From positions 13,784,338-13,848,337 of the forward strand of contig CM060199.1 in the NCBI GenBank assembly GCA_030562195.1: a stretch of DNA of 64,000 nt, in the 5' to 3' direction. The translations under genes and the position numbers were made by a program. A model generated the notes under the pieces. The model was not told the origin of the DNA and did no database searches. It was given only the letters and a program-made list of their open reading frames with translations. Every line of letters starts with the position of its first letter. Positions within the stretch are counted from its first letter, which is position 1. Below, one piece after another: positions 49,301 to 56,875 of this stretch. The stretch comes from Nipponacmea schrenckii. Lineage: Eukaryota; Mollusca; Gastropoda; Lottiidae.

Positions 49301-49874
49301 ACAATATGTTAAATGTCTCAATAGCGGCTGGAAATCTTAATTTTTGATATTTTCTGTATAGATGTTTATTATAATCCTAATTAATAATAATAATAATTCT
49401 CGTAAGGTACGAAATTATGAGGTTTAATGTCCGGTGCGATGTAAGTTGTACAATAATTTTATCGTACAAACCAAAGCAATCATGTCCGATGACATCGTGT
49501 CCGGACCAGAAAAATCGTTTATTTTTGTTTTTTTCTACTGTATTCTACGAATACCACAGCGAACTCAGTTCCTCGACTTATCACACCCTGATAGGGCCTG
49601 CCACACGTAGAAATTAAGCCACAACTTTACAAAGATGAAATATAAATTAAAAAGTATAGAACTCGTATAGATGATTTCTTACCATAATTCTGCGATTGTT
49701 TTCTGTAATATTGGTATTAAAATTCCAAGATGAGTTCACGAATTCATTATAAACTTTACTGATCTGCTGGTCGTAATCCTGTAAAAATTTCCTGGCACGG
49801 AATATATCTGTAGATTTTGTCCAACATAGAGAAATAGTGGAACAAACCAACAAATATAACAACTTATGAAACAT
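28493..49874 (-). CDS. ACE-D, divergent angiotensin-converting enzyme, 13 exons
   Basis: Exons: 49874-49683, 47419-47255, 46818-46731, 45698-45555, 44321-44130, 43869-43775, 43197-43028, 39995-39871, 39454-39356, 39059-38915, 38692-38594, 38383-38261, 28745-28493; total 1890 nt, 629 aa. The start chosen gives a signal peptide ([18 protein letters not shown]) and a 192-nt exon 1 as in B and C; an in-frame ATG at about 49934 would add a poor leader. Exon 8 has HHEMGH (HEMGH at about 366-370), exon 9 GFHEAVGD, exon 11 AKYHIP. It differs from B/C through most of its length (exons 2, 6, 7 and 13 differ in size by one codon). It ends in a hydrophobic tail after NSS. Intron 12 is about 9.5 kb and holds a scaffold gap and two nested LTR elements, so the link between exon 13 and exons 1-12 rests on scaffolding plus compatible phase. 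Likely a functional extracellular peptidase. Confidence 0.87.
28779..29278. other. Assembly gap (500 N)
   Basis: Exactly 500 N, the same length as the other gap, so a placeholder. It lies in ACE-D intron 12, 33 bp past exon 13, and cuts off the 5' part of the BEL/Pao element. Confidence 0.99.
29279..30523 (+). CDS. pol: BEL/Pao pol fragment: integrase and DUF5641-like C-terminus
   Basis: An open frame from the gap edge, about 414 codons, truncated at its 5' end. [12 protein letters not shown] is the usual lead-in to the Pao integrase. A zinc-binding-like region follows ([12 protein letters not shown]), but the expected second Cys pair looks damaged (only VCRKLRR is seen). The integrase core has [17 protein letters not shown] and [16 protein letters not shown]. 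The C-terminal domain reads [31 protein letters not shown], typical of BEL/Pao elements. It ends at TAG in 30521-30523. No internal stop is present, so the copy is fairly young, but it is interrupted downstream by the gypsy insertion. Confidence 0.85.
   Translation, partial: PEIKCLKDNSKIPHDSSLVALSPILDNDHLLRVGGRLSRSKLPLNSKNPVIITGKHHILSTLLVRHFHEKTHHQGRHITEGAIRSGGYWITGGKLLIVCRKLRRTLEHQKMSDLPECRVNCSPPFTYVGVNTFGPWSIITRRTRGGQSNSKRWAIMFSCLVTRGVHIEVIDELSSSSFINALRRFISLRGPVKEFVSDRGTNFIGASTELDMDIINVEDKGVQKFLNNNRSVWKFNSPHSSHMSGATERMIGITRRILDSMLSTSNQVKGLTHEVLCTFMSEACAIINARPIVAVSMDPDSPEVLSPSTLITQKHNDPIESFDHLNIKVLETLEYLQNLQSRKIWKEERDNLKEGDVVLLKDRDLPRNQWPIGVITETYPSIDGRIRKVSVRIMKNNEFHIYTRPITELVYLLS
30598..30940 (+). 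repeat. 5' LTR of the gypsy element
   Basis: 343 bp, TG...CA ends, apparently identical to the 3' LTR. Contains an ATTAAA at about 30852-30857 that could serve as poly(A) signal. Downstream, TTGGTAGTGCGCTGATGG (from 30942) is where a tRNA primer would bind; I cannot name the tRNA. Confidence 0.93.
31050..32077 (+). other. Candidate retroelement intron removing the SGNH ORF
   Basis: A strong donor (TAATAG|GTGAGAT, GT at 31050-31051) lies in the leader. Pyrimidine-rich acceptors lie before gag (TTTTTTTAG ending 31967, and CTTTTTTAG ending 32077). Splicing would delete ORF1 and bring the LTR leader about 30 nt from the gag ATG at 32107. This would solve how gag is translated behind a 234-codon upstream ORF. 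Inferred from motifs only. Confidence 0.4.
31134..31835 (+). CDS. SGNH/GDSL-like hydrolase ORF of the gypsy element
   Basis: 233 aa from ATG 31134 (the first in-frame ATG) to TAG. The layout of SGNH esterases is visible: a hydrophobic strand with the nucleophile block ([13 protein letters not shown], Ser at about 31), a block III-like WLGTCD (about 85-89), and the C-terminal DGLHP (Asp 208, His 211) that would complete the triad. The protein has a basic stretch (FRKNRK) and no signal peptide or zinc knuckle. SGNH-type esterase domains are known in ORF1 of CR1/L2-type LINEs and in some DIRS/Ngaro elements; it is not a standard part of Ty3/gypsy as far as I know. It lies between LTR and gag in the sense orientation. 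The hydrolase call is by motif only. Confidence 0.65.
   Translation: MSLTQIKKFLEKPLPVKAENQICVPILLSDSKGRYLQNQFKRDDLINLKFESVSGRKTKQGIDYLEQNLPNWVKEYSSVIIYVWLGTCDVTDKINSLIIAKESRADPVAFILSQYSRAVNIVKIFDNCRIKFIELPPILVSKYNCTKTGCNSDEFKDQDKRVDNYLTQINKEIKLLNGTVNETNLGFANDVIRFRKNRKTISHKLLFDGLHPVDILAKCWIHHLTMDVLRCCF
32107..33024 (+). CDS. gag: Gag of the gypsy element
   Basis: 305 aa structural protein. A Pro/Ser/Thr-rich N-terminus is followed by a retrotransposon-gag-like domain ([62 protein letters not shown]). A coiled-coil-like stretch precedes one CCHC zinc knuckle ([14 protein letters not shown]) at about residues 280-295, which binds RNA during packaging. It ends at TAA 33022-33024, with the pol frame overlapping its last 22 nt. 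Confidence 0.92.
   Translation: MAQGSTPKLAELLNSKENQTSTPRFGFNRPMPTPTFSNTTINETSNSSKSIVYIDKTREPKTFSGPSKNPSDPTVREWIEDVQEYALALGLSKQEEGRFVYSHLEGDAKEEVKFRKAKGDPALIYEALRNAFSDNRSTSHLLHQFYERRQNQNETIREFSYALRNMMDRIQHRDSSANLNPNMVRDHFAEGILDQHLRKELKKQIRDDSTMSFLEIRQKALDWAEEEYKPTKPKTTEATTKEVTIADSDMSSIRKLLENQQEQINQLKSLLEKKNQGGVRKCFKCGKPGHFRRDCPELKHGQSEN
33003..37193 (+). CDS. pol: Pol polyprotein of the gypsy element (PR-RT-RH-IN)
   Basis: Open from 33003 (after a stop at 33000-33002) to TAA at 37191-37193, in the -1 frame relative to gag. The first in-frame ATG is 33123, but production by frameshifting from gag is more likely. Domains: aspartic protease ([10 protein letters not shown], Asp near 33162); RT ([40 protein letters not shown], catalytic YLDD at 34536-34547); RNase H ([32 protein letters not shown]); integrase with an HHCC finger ([17 protein letters not shown], about 35760-35885) and a DDE core ([31 protein letters not shown]). 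The C-terminal tail is rich in Asp/Glu (about 36790-36960), followed by RKSTRSTKG. All catalytic motifs are intact. Confidence 0.95.
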   Translation, partial: TWSIGKLNSPSTESRGEGILDTKDSLNFDFNETVGDCPTLMVQIDKHRCPFLLDTGAQISSIVQSYYETHLKESVNFRESSYLTLGAANGLEIPYIGIVKADLRILNKWYPDQWLFVVKDPADPTTNKKDLVPGILGMNVIRHFWSELKLENFNNSRSKKFVEKVTAKSRTEKNFVSFVRVAGRGRVRLPCKSTSVVRVTGVVRNSDSILLVEPLSSKTHLPNDLVVCNTVVKPVGNSYLIQVVNFSNSDIFLNPRTRLGILTEVDIKEEKVDVSVRSDHIFVQRVDSSFNIKVGEPTDKIDNPCELPPVSIPESLEPKQHEQLENLLRLNHDIFSKGDFDIGFTSTIKHQIHLTDNVPIKLPYRRIPPAQFDEIKSHIQKLVDSNIVVPSYSPYSSPIVIVRKKNSSDIRLCVDYRHLNAKTIKDSFPLPRIEESLDAMYGSCWFSSLDLASGYTQIAMDDADQSKTAFTTPFGLFEYKRMPFGVCNGPATFQRLMHSCFREDVLKILLIYLDDLIVFAKSFEEHLERLSHVFDVLRKHGLKLKPSKCFLCMPEVHYLGHVVSSTGVATDPHKIDTVINWPKPKTATQLRTFLGFCGFYRRYVKDYAKIALPFYKILKLHDSEKKNIENLWNEDCDTAFATLRQKLTTAPILGYADFSKPFHVEIDASFEGLGAVLSQYQNGQLRVISYASRSLRGAEKNMENYSSRKLEMLGLKWAISEKFREYLLGRKFVVYSDNNPLCHLKSAKLSAVEQRWLSDLAIFDFELKYKPGKTNSNADSLSRKPNVEQSEVDILIKPKIEEITKSSFVPEILQESILNSEIPIYSESITVLPSYSEEDLQKLQHNDETIKTFRNFWDNRNIPSKQQRRKLSKPVLTLFKQSKRLFLKGGLLYRKVCDPIIGLVEQLVLPSCLKDTVLTHLHDKSGHQGIERTFNNVKSRCYWPGMWKDVETKCKNCSRCVISKPGSQTRVKMKNLLASRPLEVIAIDFTLLEKASNGIENVLVITDVFSKFSIAVGTKDQKACTTAKVLVKEWFLRYGVPRRIHSDQGRNFESDIIKQLCAIYDIKKSRTTPYHPQGNGQTERFNRTLHNLLRTLPVDVKKRWPEHLPELVFTYNTSTHSSTGFTPYFLMFGRNPVLPIDILLGDFDSQNESWVSEHQKKLQLLYSKAYDSIVSSAEDRNELDRKALEAPLLPGQLVFCKSRGFLGRNKIQDYWSPIVYSIVERVSDENNVYVISPVDDASLTKTLHRSELKLCPSQVISDVIESDDVIEPDVSTESDKSDDIDESVHGDNVHQNTDLQLDDSSTGDHDDVSPVDDVSPDGIVIPVPINTNPVPRQPIRKSTRSTKGTHSNIYKLPTSTVSKEISVDYPNMMLNITNSLVSNAIRELSVLLKSDN
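33015..33021 (+). promoter_or_regulatory. Candidate -1 frameshift site between gag and pol
   Basis: G-GAA-AAC in gag frame, directly before the gag stop TAA, within the 22-nt overlap where the -1 pol frame is open. The A-site AAC can re-pair at AAA and the P-site GAA at GGA. The shape resembles known G-GAU-UUA type slip sites more than a strict XXXYYYZ. A weak 6-bp stem (ACCTTC 33029-33034 with GAGGGT 33051-33056) lies downstream. Confidence 0.4.
37311..37320 (+). promoter_or_regulatory. Polypurine tract of the gypsy element
   Basis: TTGGGGAGAA immediately before the 3' LTR (TGTGACAGAG at 37321), the expected plus-strand primer. Just upstream, 37237-37285 holds several copies of TTTTTCTAAT, a local tandem repeat. 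Confidence 0.8.
37321..37663 (+). repeat. 3' LTR of the gypsy element
   Basis: 343 bp, same ends as the 5' LTR, and no difference found by direct reading. Followed by TTTG, the target-site duplication. Confidence 0.93.
37713..38170 (+). repeat. Probable 3' LTR of the BEL/Pao element
   Basis: Begins TGTACTGGTTTCG right after a purine tract (GGCGGGGAA). It contains AATAAA near 38132 and ends GAACACTACA near 38170, after which ACE-D intron sequence leads to exon 12. The partner LTR is not in the window, so the right limit is an estimate. Confidence 0.5.
40780..42347. mobile_element. GAGTGGCAAA-ended TIR element
   Basis: Starts with a hairpin, GAGTGGCAAATT then AATTTGCCACTC (40780-40806), and ends TTTGCCACTC at 42347, an inverted match to the start. 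The body has TTGCTAATTATCCGATCGC, several CTTCCGGT words, and about four ~115-bp tandem units of TGACCTTGACCTTCAATGAC between 41930 and 42310. A second copy, truncated on the right, is at 54883-55345. It is itself interrupted by the element at 41201-41689. No transposase is seen. Confidence 0.6.
41201..41689. mobile_element. TTAA-flanked MITE (piggyBac-type), nested
   Basis: 489 bp with inverted ends AGGGGACCAGGCTT and AAGCCTGGGCCCCT (13 of 14 match), flanked on both sides by TTAA (41197-41200 and 41690-41693), the piggyBac target signature. The related copy at 54883-55345 runs from GGCATAATTA to the CTAACCGGAA stretch without this block, giving an empty site. No coding potential. Confidence 0.75.
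42422..42592. mobile_element. Second copy of the 170-bp GATATACTACTCC MITE
   Basis: Starts GATATACTACTCCTTTC and ends GGAAGGGGTAGTATAT, homologous throughout to the MITE at 24182-24349 (shared inner words CAATTCACATACA and AATCTTTATCA). Contains a short TTTC microsatellite. Confidence 0.7.
43259..43735. repeat. ATTT microsatellite merging into a ~24-bp minisatellite
   Basis: About 18 copies of ATTT (43259-43331), then degenerate copies of CAATTATTTATTTTGACTCGTCAT to about 43735, in ACE-D intron 6 between exons 6 and 7. The minisatellite looks seeded by the microsatellite. Confidence 0.85.
44348..45360 (-). mobile_element. hAT-type DNA transposon relic in ACE-D intron 4
   Basis: Left end CAGGGCCGGTGGCGTTTCTAG; right end, read on the minus strand, CAGTGGCGTTTCTATGGCG. 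Such CAG(T)GGCG ends are typical of hAT elements. Minus-strand frame 44773-44525 contains [20 protein letters not shown], the hAT C-terminal dimerisation signature. The rest of the transposase is missing or scrambled in about 1 kb. No 8-bp target duplication was found. Confidence 0.7.
46381..46600. repeat. Short minisatellite (GACGAGGGTAG) in ACE-D intron 3
   Basis: Degenerate ~22-33 bp units with the core GTCGAGGGTAG or GACGAGGGTAG, about seven copies, in the intron between exons 3 and 4. No other content is seen in 45699-46730. Confidence 0.6.
47420..49682. other. ACE-D intron 1, no recognised feature
   Basis: AT-rich intron of 2.26 kb. I see no conserved protein fragment, TIR pair or tandem array on either strand; the short open frames have no recognisable composition. 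It lacks the PLE fragment seen in intron 1 of ACE-A and ACE-B. Confidence 0.5.
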
Positions 49875-51891
49875 GTCGAATATTGTATATAGAGTAGATA
49901 GAAATTGAACTGTTTGTATGTAACTCAAGGTCACTTCACTTCACTTTGATTCCAACCTGGACTTCATCAACCAGTTTTAAATAAAACAGCCCAGTAACTT
50001 CCTATCTCAAGCTGAGTTTTTCTTAATACTGCCAGGATAGAAACATAGTTTCTAAGAAATATACACAGTGAGGTTATCTTTGTATTTTGGTCATTTAAAA
50101 CCTAAATATTTATAACACCCATTCCATGACCTGTGAACTTGATATCAGCCTTCAGATTGTATATTTAAAGAGGTTCTTGACTCCGTGAAACCCGACGACG
50201 TATCATTAAAAAAAACTTGAATTATTTCGGTCAAAATTAAACTCGAAACTGTCAGGAAATATTGAGTTCTAATACAAATAATTTACTTTATAAAAAAAAA
50301 ATTTTTTTTGGTTGTCGGAAATGTAAATTGAGTTTAAAAGAATTTTGTGACCAGTACAACTACGGGCGCACCGTTACATTATTTAAATTATAAAACGACA
50401 ATTTCATCCAATATTGACGGCTCTCCAATGTTTCAATAATGGAATAACCGCTTAAAAGTCTTCATTGGTATTCAAAAGGTCTTCTTAGTTGAAAGGTTAT
50501 AGGAACTTGAGACAATTGTCTTTTCTTTGTCAGAGCTTCTAGTTACGTTTCGCAAAATCGCATCTTTTTGATCAGTTTCACAACAAAGTGAAGAAAGATT
50601 AAACCTAAGAAAATTTCAAGATACGAATATATAAGACAGAATCCTTATTCTGTAGAAAAGAGGACAACTACGTTTGAGATATTAACATCACAGAAGGTGA
50701 AAAAAAAAACAAGTTAATGAACACGATTCGGAATCAGATCCGTCTAAAGCTGGGTAATTGTTCATTGACAAAATACTGAACTCATTAACTAACAAATGTA
50801 ATTTTTCTTCAGTAGGCTATCATATTCCTGAAAATGCATTAGAACTTTAAAGAAATGTTTTATCAATAACACGTGGCGTGAATTTCAGAAATTTTGATTG
50901 AAATTTTTAATATAATTGAAATGAAAGACGAAAATAGGGGCGGAATTATTTGATTTTTTTTTTTGATAAATCGACACAAAATTTAATGAAATAGACAGGT
51001 TCTATCTTGTTTAATTATCACCAGGTTTGCCGGCACGTGGAATCAGAATTTCCCTTTTTATTTAAACATTTAATAATATAATATCTCGAAACGACGTGAT
51101 TTGTCCCGGAGGTAAGGCTGTGGTCTTAAAGATATTGACGAAAAAGAATTACGCATTTAATTGAATTAGATGTTTTCTTTGTGTTATCTGTGATTAGCAA
51201 AGGCTACTTTGAGCATCCACAGGTGTCAAAGTCGCGAAAAACAATTCAGGGAGAACATGAAACGCTATAGCAATTGGGATGTCCAATCGTTGATTTAAGA
51301 TGAAAACCTAACTACCACATGGACAATATTATTATCTATGAGGCTCTCGAAATAACCAAATAACAAATAAATATGACTAGGTATTTGGAGTTGACAAACC
51401 CAGTCATAGAGCCTCGTTAGTGACTTCCATAATGCCTTTTAATATTGGAGCTCAAACTGAATAAAGTTTTTGGTCTCAAAAGAGCTAACATCTCATAGAT
51501 TGATCTTGAGAACTAACTGGTAGACGGAAATGACAACTTCACCCTACTTAAATATCAGCTATATATTTTATGTTATTGTAAACAGAGTTTCAATTGGAAT
51601 CGGAAATGGAAAAAAAATCATGGGGGGAATTATGACCTTGAAATTAAATTGATTTGAATAGTTCCCAGGGTGTGTTTAAAGTTAATCGATTGTATTGATT
51701 CACTAAAAACTGACATGTAAGGTTTGAATATTGTATGAGATCTTTATCAAGCCGATACATAGCATGCACAAAAGTCAATAGTTGACAAAACTTTCATGGA
51801 GGATCATATCTTAAAATTTGAAATGATAAAAATAGAATTCTACGAAAAAAATCCTCTATAATGAACTTGACCCATAAAATAAAGTATTAAT
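49875..51891. other. Intergenic, upstream of ACE-D
   Basis: About 2 kb of AT-rich sequence upstream of the ACE-D start on its own strand, where its promoter should lie. I do not see a convincing TATA box at the spacing used by ACE-A and ACE-B, nor any gene. Confidence 0.4.
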
Positions 51892-51962
51892 CCATTAAAC
51901 TAAGTAATTTTGATACATGTACATGCAAAGAAGTGTTATTCATTAATTACTTAGTTTAATGG
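51892..51962. repeat. Perfect 18-bp inverted repeat (hairpin)
   Basis: CCATTAAACTAAGTAATT at 51892-51909 and its exact complement at 51945-51962, with a 35-bp loop containing TACATGTACATG. It could be a tiny MITE or a structured site. Confidence 0.75.
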
Positions 51963-52889
51963 GTATATCGTCTTCTATAGAGATTATAATCTATAGTCGT
52001 GGCACCTGGTTAAAATATATAATCTTGTTGACCAAGTTTGAGAATTTATATTGAAATGTCTATTTTGAGGCAGTATTTCTTGAAGATTTACAGATAATGA
52101 GTATATTATTTTCCCTCGTTTGAAGGCGGTGAGATTGTTTAGTTTGCCTGTAATTGTTCGAATCACTGGCTTGATTAATTCCATTAAATATACTTCATTG
52201 ATTTGAGATGAACCTGATTTACGTCGCATCATTCGTGTGCTTCGATAATTCAGGTCACGATTTTAGGATCATTTTTGTCTGAGTTGTGTCACCAGGTGTC
52301 AGCTTGTTACCTGCGTTGTCCTACAATTCTGGAATGCGTTAAAAGATTGTGCCCTATTTCGCACAAATATCACCTAAGCCAAATACAGGATAAAAATATC
52401 CTAAATACACATCCAAACAAGAAACTTTTCCTACATTAATTCAAATTACGTCAATAAATATAAAAACATTATCCAAAACCACTCTTTATCTATATAATAA
52501 TGAACTTGTTCAACCGATTTAACAATATTCGGCATATCGATAATAAAAGACTTGACATTTATGAGTTCATACTTTTTAAAATATGTGACCCGTTGTCTTC
52601 GTTCAACAACTATTTCACCTTGGACAGCCATTACTTAAGTTTTAACCAACCATAAAGACTTCATTACCATGGCCAGAACAATTAGCAATATTTACATCCC
52701 CTCTTTTAAATTGTAATTGATAAAGGAAACAAAGAAACTTGTGGGTTATTGCCTGACAGGAATCAATGTAACTCTCTGATACGCTGGAGCCATGGATCAA
52801 TAATCACCGCCATAATCACAGATTGAAACCGAGTTAAGTGTCTTATTATGATTCGAGACAGTAAGACTTCTGTTAGCATTGGAATAAGT

Positions 52890-53330
52890 CAATCCAGGTA
52901 ACATTTGTCTCAACACAGTCAAACCTGGAATACATGCTTTGTGTTAACACAATCAAAACTCGAATACATATACTTTGTTAACACTGTCAAACCTCGGATT
53001 CTAAAACAGTGTTAAGGCTGCAAAACCTCGGATACTTAACATTGTGTTATCACTGTCAAACCTCTGATAAATGGATTGTGTTAACACCGTCAACATTTGG
53101 TACTAACATTGTGTTAAAACTATCAAACCTCTGTCACTTGGATTGTGTCAACTCCATTAACAATGAAACGAACATTGTGTTAACACTGTAAAATTTCTGA
53201 TACTAACACTGATAACACTGTGAAACATACGATACTAGAATCTTGTTATAACTGTCTGATACTAACACTGTGATAACACTATCAAAATCTGGTACTAACA
53301 TTGTTAAATTTCTGGTACCTAGAGTGCTCT
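52890..53330. repeat. ~42-bp minisatellite
   Basis: About ten degenerate units with the core ATTGTGTTAACACTGTCAAA followed by CCTCTGATAC. Units vary in length and sequence and there are no unique spacers. No coding value. Confidence 0.75.
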
Positions 53331-53594
53331 GTGCAGGTTAATTAATTACGGTAAGCTATATTTCTATATTTGTATAAAATTGTTCTGAAAATATTCCTTT
53401 ATTTCTTTATCAAACGTTTGTTCCGGATTTTTTTTATTAGCTTTTTTGCAATCTCTTTAGGCCATTTTTTTAAAGATATTTTTAACAAGCGTGCAATAGA
53501 TTTCTGCGGCGGAGACCATTTAAAGGAATATAAGGGCATTAGTAAAAATTCCAATGTCTCAAACTTGCAACTCGTGGCTTAAAGGCAATTCACG

Positions 53595-53770
53595 TGTGTT
53601 TTTTTAAAGGAGTCGGTATAACCGACATGTCAACCGAAAGAGTGAGAACCTTGTATCGATTATGATGTTTTCGATATATTGAGCACAAAAACGCATATGT
53701 CTGTTAAGGACAGTAATTACCGGATTGGTTTCAAAAGAGTGGGGCATTATGTCGGTTATGACGTTATCGC
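53595..53770. repeat. Diverged copy of the ACE-C intron 4 satellite, inverted
   Basis: The minus strand reads GATACAAGGTTCTCACTCTT then CGGTTATACCGACTCC, and GATAACGTCATAACCGACA. These match the satellite at 22330-23450 (GACACAAGGTTTCCACTCTT, CGGTTTTACCGA, GATAACATCATAACTGACA). About one and a half units. Confidence 0.55.
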
Positions 53771-53783
53771 TAAAACATTAGAA

Positions 53784-54086
53784 ATGAAATGAATGAAGTT
53801 TAACGTCCTACTTTTCTGCACCTTACAAAGCCATGCAGTGTCCAATGGGGGCAATTTTGCCACGACAGCGGCGTTAGCCTACTCATATTGCGATTTCCAA
53901 CTGTCGAGAGATCTTTAACGTGCACAGTCTGTAGCACTCGGGGCCTCGGTTTATTGTCGTATCCGAACGACTAGACGCTTTTCCATGTCAGTTCCTCCGA
54001 CCTGTATCACTGACAAATCCTGGATTGAACCCTGGACCTTCAGGTTAGCGAGCAATGGTCTAACTCACTGAGCCACCGCGACTCCG
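53784..54086 (-). mobile_element. tRNA-derived SINE (~303 bp) with 8-bp target duplication
   Basis: The minus strand starts CGGAGTCGCGGTGGCTCAGT, with a pol III A box (TGGCTCAGTGAGTTAGA) and about 30 bp later a B box (GGTTCAATCC), as in a tRNA head. A body with AACGTGCACGTTAAAGATCT-like conserved-domain sequence follows (TGCACGTTAAAGATCTCTCG), and a 3' tail of ATTCATTTCAT. It is flanked by CATTAGAA on both sides (53776-53783 and 54087-54094). Confidence 0.85.
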
Positions 54087-54882
54087 CATTAGAATTTTTT
54101 AAGGGTATTCCAATATATGAAAATGTTAGAAATTATCTCTTGATTTCGTATGTTAGTATGCAACTATAGTGCAAGTTATTTTTTTTCCACTCTCTCTCTG
54201 AAGGAGGGATAAGACCACGTGTTTGTTGGTGAAGCTATCGTACAGTAAAACTGATAATGTATTAGACGAAGTCAATGTAATAACTGAAGTCACGAACTTA
54301 AAAAATACGAGAACATGTCAGACCTAGTTACTAGAATCAGAACAGGAGGATAATTAACATTTTAAAGGTATGACCATGCCGAACAACTTTTCTATACCGG
54401 AAAATGATTAAGTCTAATAATGGACTCCAATAATGTTCAGGCCTGTTATTTCTATGACGTAAGACATCGCGATACCTTCAGATGATAAATTGTTTTTAAT
54501 TACAGCTTTTGAGTTGAGCTTGAAACTGTATTGTTTTCGTTAGTTTTTTAGACATTTTTACAGCTTTCGAGTTGAGCTCGAAACTTAATGTTTTCGTTAT
54601 TTTTTTAGATATCTTTATTTTTATCTTTTTCTAAGTGTGGTCAGAGTTTCCAGTGCTTAGACTTTAAATGTATTTCGAGACACCAGACACCAACTGGAAG
54701 CGGTGTGGCGTAAAACTCCTAAATTTCAGAAATCGGCTATTAAATGCTTATTTTTTGTTCGATTTACCTCAAAATTTTTGTGTGTATTCTTGGGAGAACT
54801 TCCAAGAAATCTGTAGTTTCAGAAAATCGTGATTGAAAAATGTTTGTATTGAATTTTGGCCAAAATTCAAACTTCTTATTTT

Positions 54883-55345
54883 GAGTGGCAAATTACAAAT
54901 TTGCCACTCTTTGTTTTCATTAGCTCAACTCGAAAATGGAATTGAAATTTGGTTTGAAAAATGCGATAAGATACGTTCTGGAATAGAAAATGAATATTTA
55001 TAACTAAAATTTTTATGCATCGGAAGTGAGAAATTGCATAATAATAATTGAATAATTGCATAACTTTGTTGCTAATTATCCGATCGCTTTGAAAATTACA
55101 GAATATAGAGAAGTCGACATCATATAAATTGTCTACCACTTCCGGTTTTTGCGTGAGAACTTCCAGTTTTGGGTGACCCAACCTCCGTTGTATGTAAGAA
55201 ATGATTACAAAAGCTATACGTATATCAGGCATAATTAGAACCCAATTAGAGGAAAAAGTTCTAACCGGAAGTGAAACTTTCTGTGTTATTACATAACGGT
55301 GACATTTAGCAAAATTTTAATAAGTCCGCTAATTATTCTCCGATT
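54883..55345. mobile_element. Second copy of the GAGTGGCAAA element, truncated
   Basis: Starts with the same hairpin (GAGTGGCAAATT / AATTTGCCACTC, 54883-54909) and aligns with 40780-41200 and 41690-41820. It lacks the nested 41201-41689 MITE and the TGACCTTGACC tandem units. The right end fades near 55345. No coding capacity. Confidence 0.65.
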
Positions 55346-56375
55346 TGTACGATTTTCGGACTTAAATTAAAATTAAAATTTTGCTAATTTAAGTAATATT
55401 AATATACTGAATGTTCTGCTGCAGATTGAGTACCTGAGGCACGTGTTGAGTTGAGGTCTGGTCAATTGACGTCATACTGAAACAGGGAGATATGGGAGAT
55501 AATCGGTCAAACGACTTTTTTCACTCAAGGCCATCTTGATGTGCCAAAGATTAAGGAGTCCGCATTTCATATCGTGACTCAACAATCCTCGCAGCTCATC
55601 TCGCTTCCATTCACTGAGTTTGTTTCTGAAGCTGGCCATGCTGTTAAGACGAAAGGTGGAACTCTATAGACGCAATACAGATTATTTTCAAATCCTTGTC
55701 ATAATCTTATTTTAAGTATATACATCTACCGGAATCCTGTTCAAACCGGCACAATTCTACGGTCCCGATATGTTTCCTCTATTGCTTAACTAAATTTAAC
55801 CTCTGGAAACCGGCAACCTCTATACATCGGAACTGGCATCAATCGTCGGTCCCGAATGACAGAATCAACTATATTTCACCTGCACAAACCGGCATGAGAA
55901 GCGATCACCGACATCGGTGATTTCGTGTTAAATAAAACTATGATTAGACCATTATATAATAGATATCCTAATTAGATGTCAATTGATAATTAAAAATAAT
56001 GAATGTGGATTGTGACAAAAATAGAATTAAATACAATGATTAATTAATCCTTTATCCTTGAACGTTAACTGTCATACAGTACATTTGATAGTACAAGCCC
56101 TGCGACTTTTAGAGACGTTGACTGAATTTGGCCTCGATAAATACAATTCAATTGTGAATGAGATAATAGTAATGCTTTCATCTATTGAAGAAACAATTGC
56201 ACGACGAAAAGTTTCGCAGGGCAAACTAATTTAGATTCGTATTTTAATAAGGAAATGTGAATAAATTATGTTAAATGTTATGTAAATATATGGTTTTGTC
56301 TAATATTTGAATATTTAAGATGAATGATGCAATAAATAAAAACATGTACATATTTTATTAATTTTTTTAAGAAAA
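55346..56375. other. Intergenic, no recognised feature
   Basis: AT-rich sequence up to the gap. A small inverted repeat (ACTTAAATTA / TAATTTAAGT, about 55360-55393) is the only structure noted. Confidence 0.4.
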
Positions 56376-56875
56376 NNNNNNNNNNNNNNNNNNNNNNNNN
56401 NNNNNNNNNNNNNNNNNNNNNNNNNNNNNNNNNNNNNNNNNNNNNNNNNNNNNNNNNNNNNNNNNNNNNNNNNNNNNNNNNNNNNNNNNNNNNNNNNNNN
56501 NNNNNNNNNNNNNNNNNNNNNNNNNNNNNNNNNNNNNNNNNNNNNNNNNNNNNNNNNNNNNNNNNNNNNNNNNNNNNNNNNNNNNNNNNNNNNNNNNNNN
56601 NNNNNNNNNNNNNNNNNNNNNNNNNNNNNNNNNNNNNNNNNNNNNNNNNNNNNNNNNNNNNNNNNNNNNNNNNNNNNNNNNNNNNNNNNNNNNNNNNNNN
56701 NNNNNNNNNNNNNNNNNNNNNNNNNNNNNNNNNNNNNNNNNNNNNNNNNNNNNNNNNNNNNNNNNNNNNNNNNNNNNNNNNNNNNNNNNNNNNNNNNNNN
56801 NNNNNNNNNNNNNNNNNNNNNNNNNNNNNNNNNNNNNNNNNNNNNNNNNNNNNNNNNNNNNNNNNNNNNNNNNNN
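56376..56875. other. Assembly gap (500 N)
   Basis: Exactly 500 N, a placeholder of unknown real size, about 700 bp upstream of the guanylate cyclase start. 5' exons or promoter of that gene could be hidden here. Confidence 0.99.

Noticed and set aside
52890..53330. Regularly repeated ~42-bp units resembling a CRISPR array
   Set aside because: Units are degenerate and contiguous with no unique spacers, and the DNA is animal; it is a minisatellite.
54045..54086. tRNA-like A and B boxes
   Set aside because: Part of a SINE with a body, tail and target duplication; no tRNA cloverleaf with an anticodon arm is evident, so not a tRNA gene.
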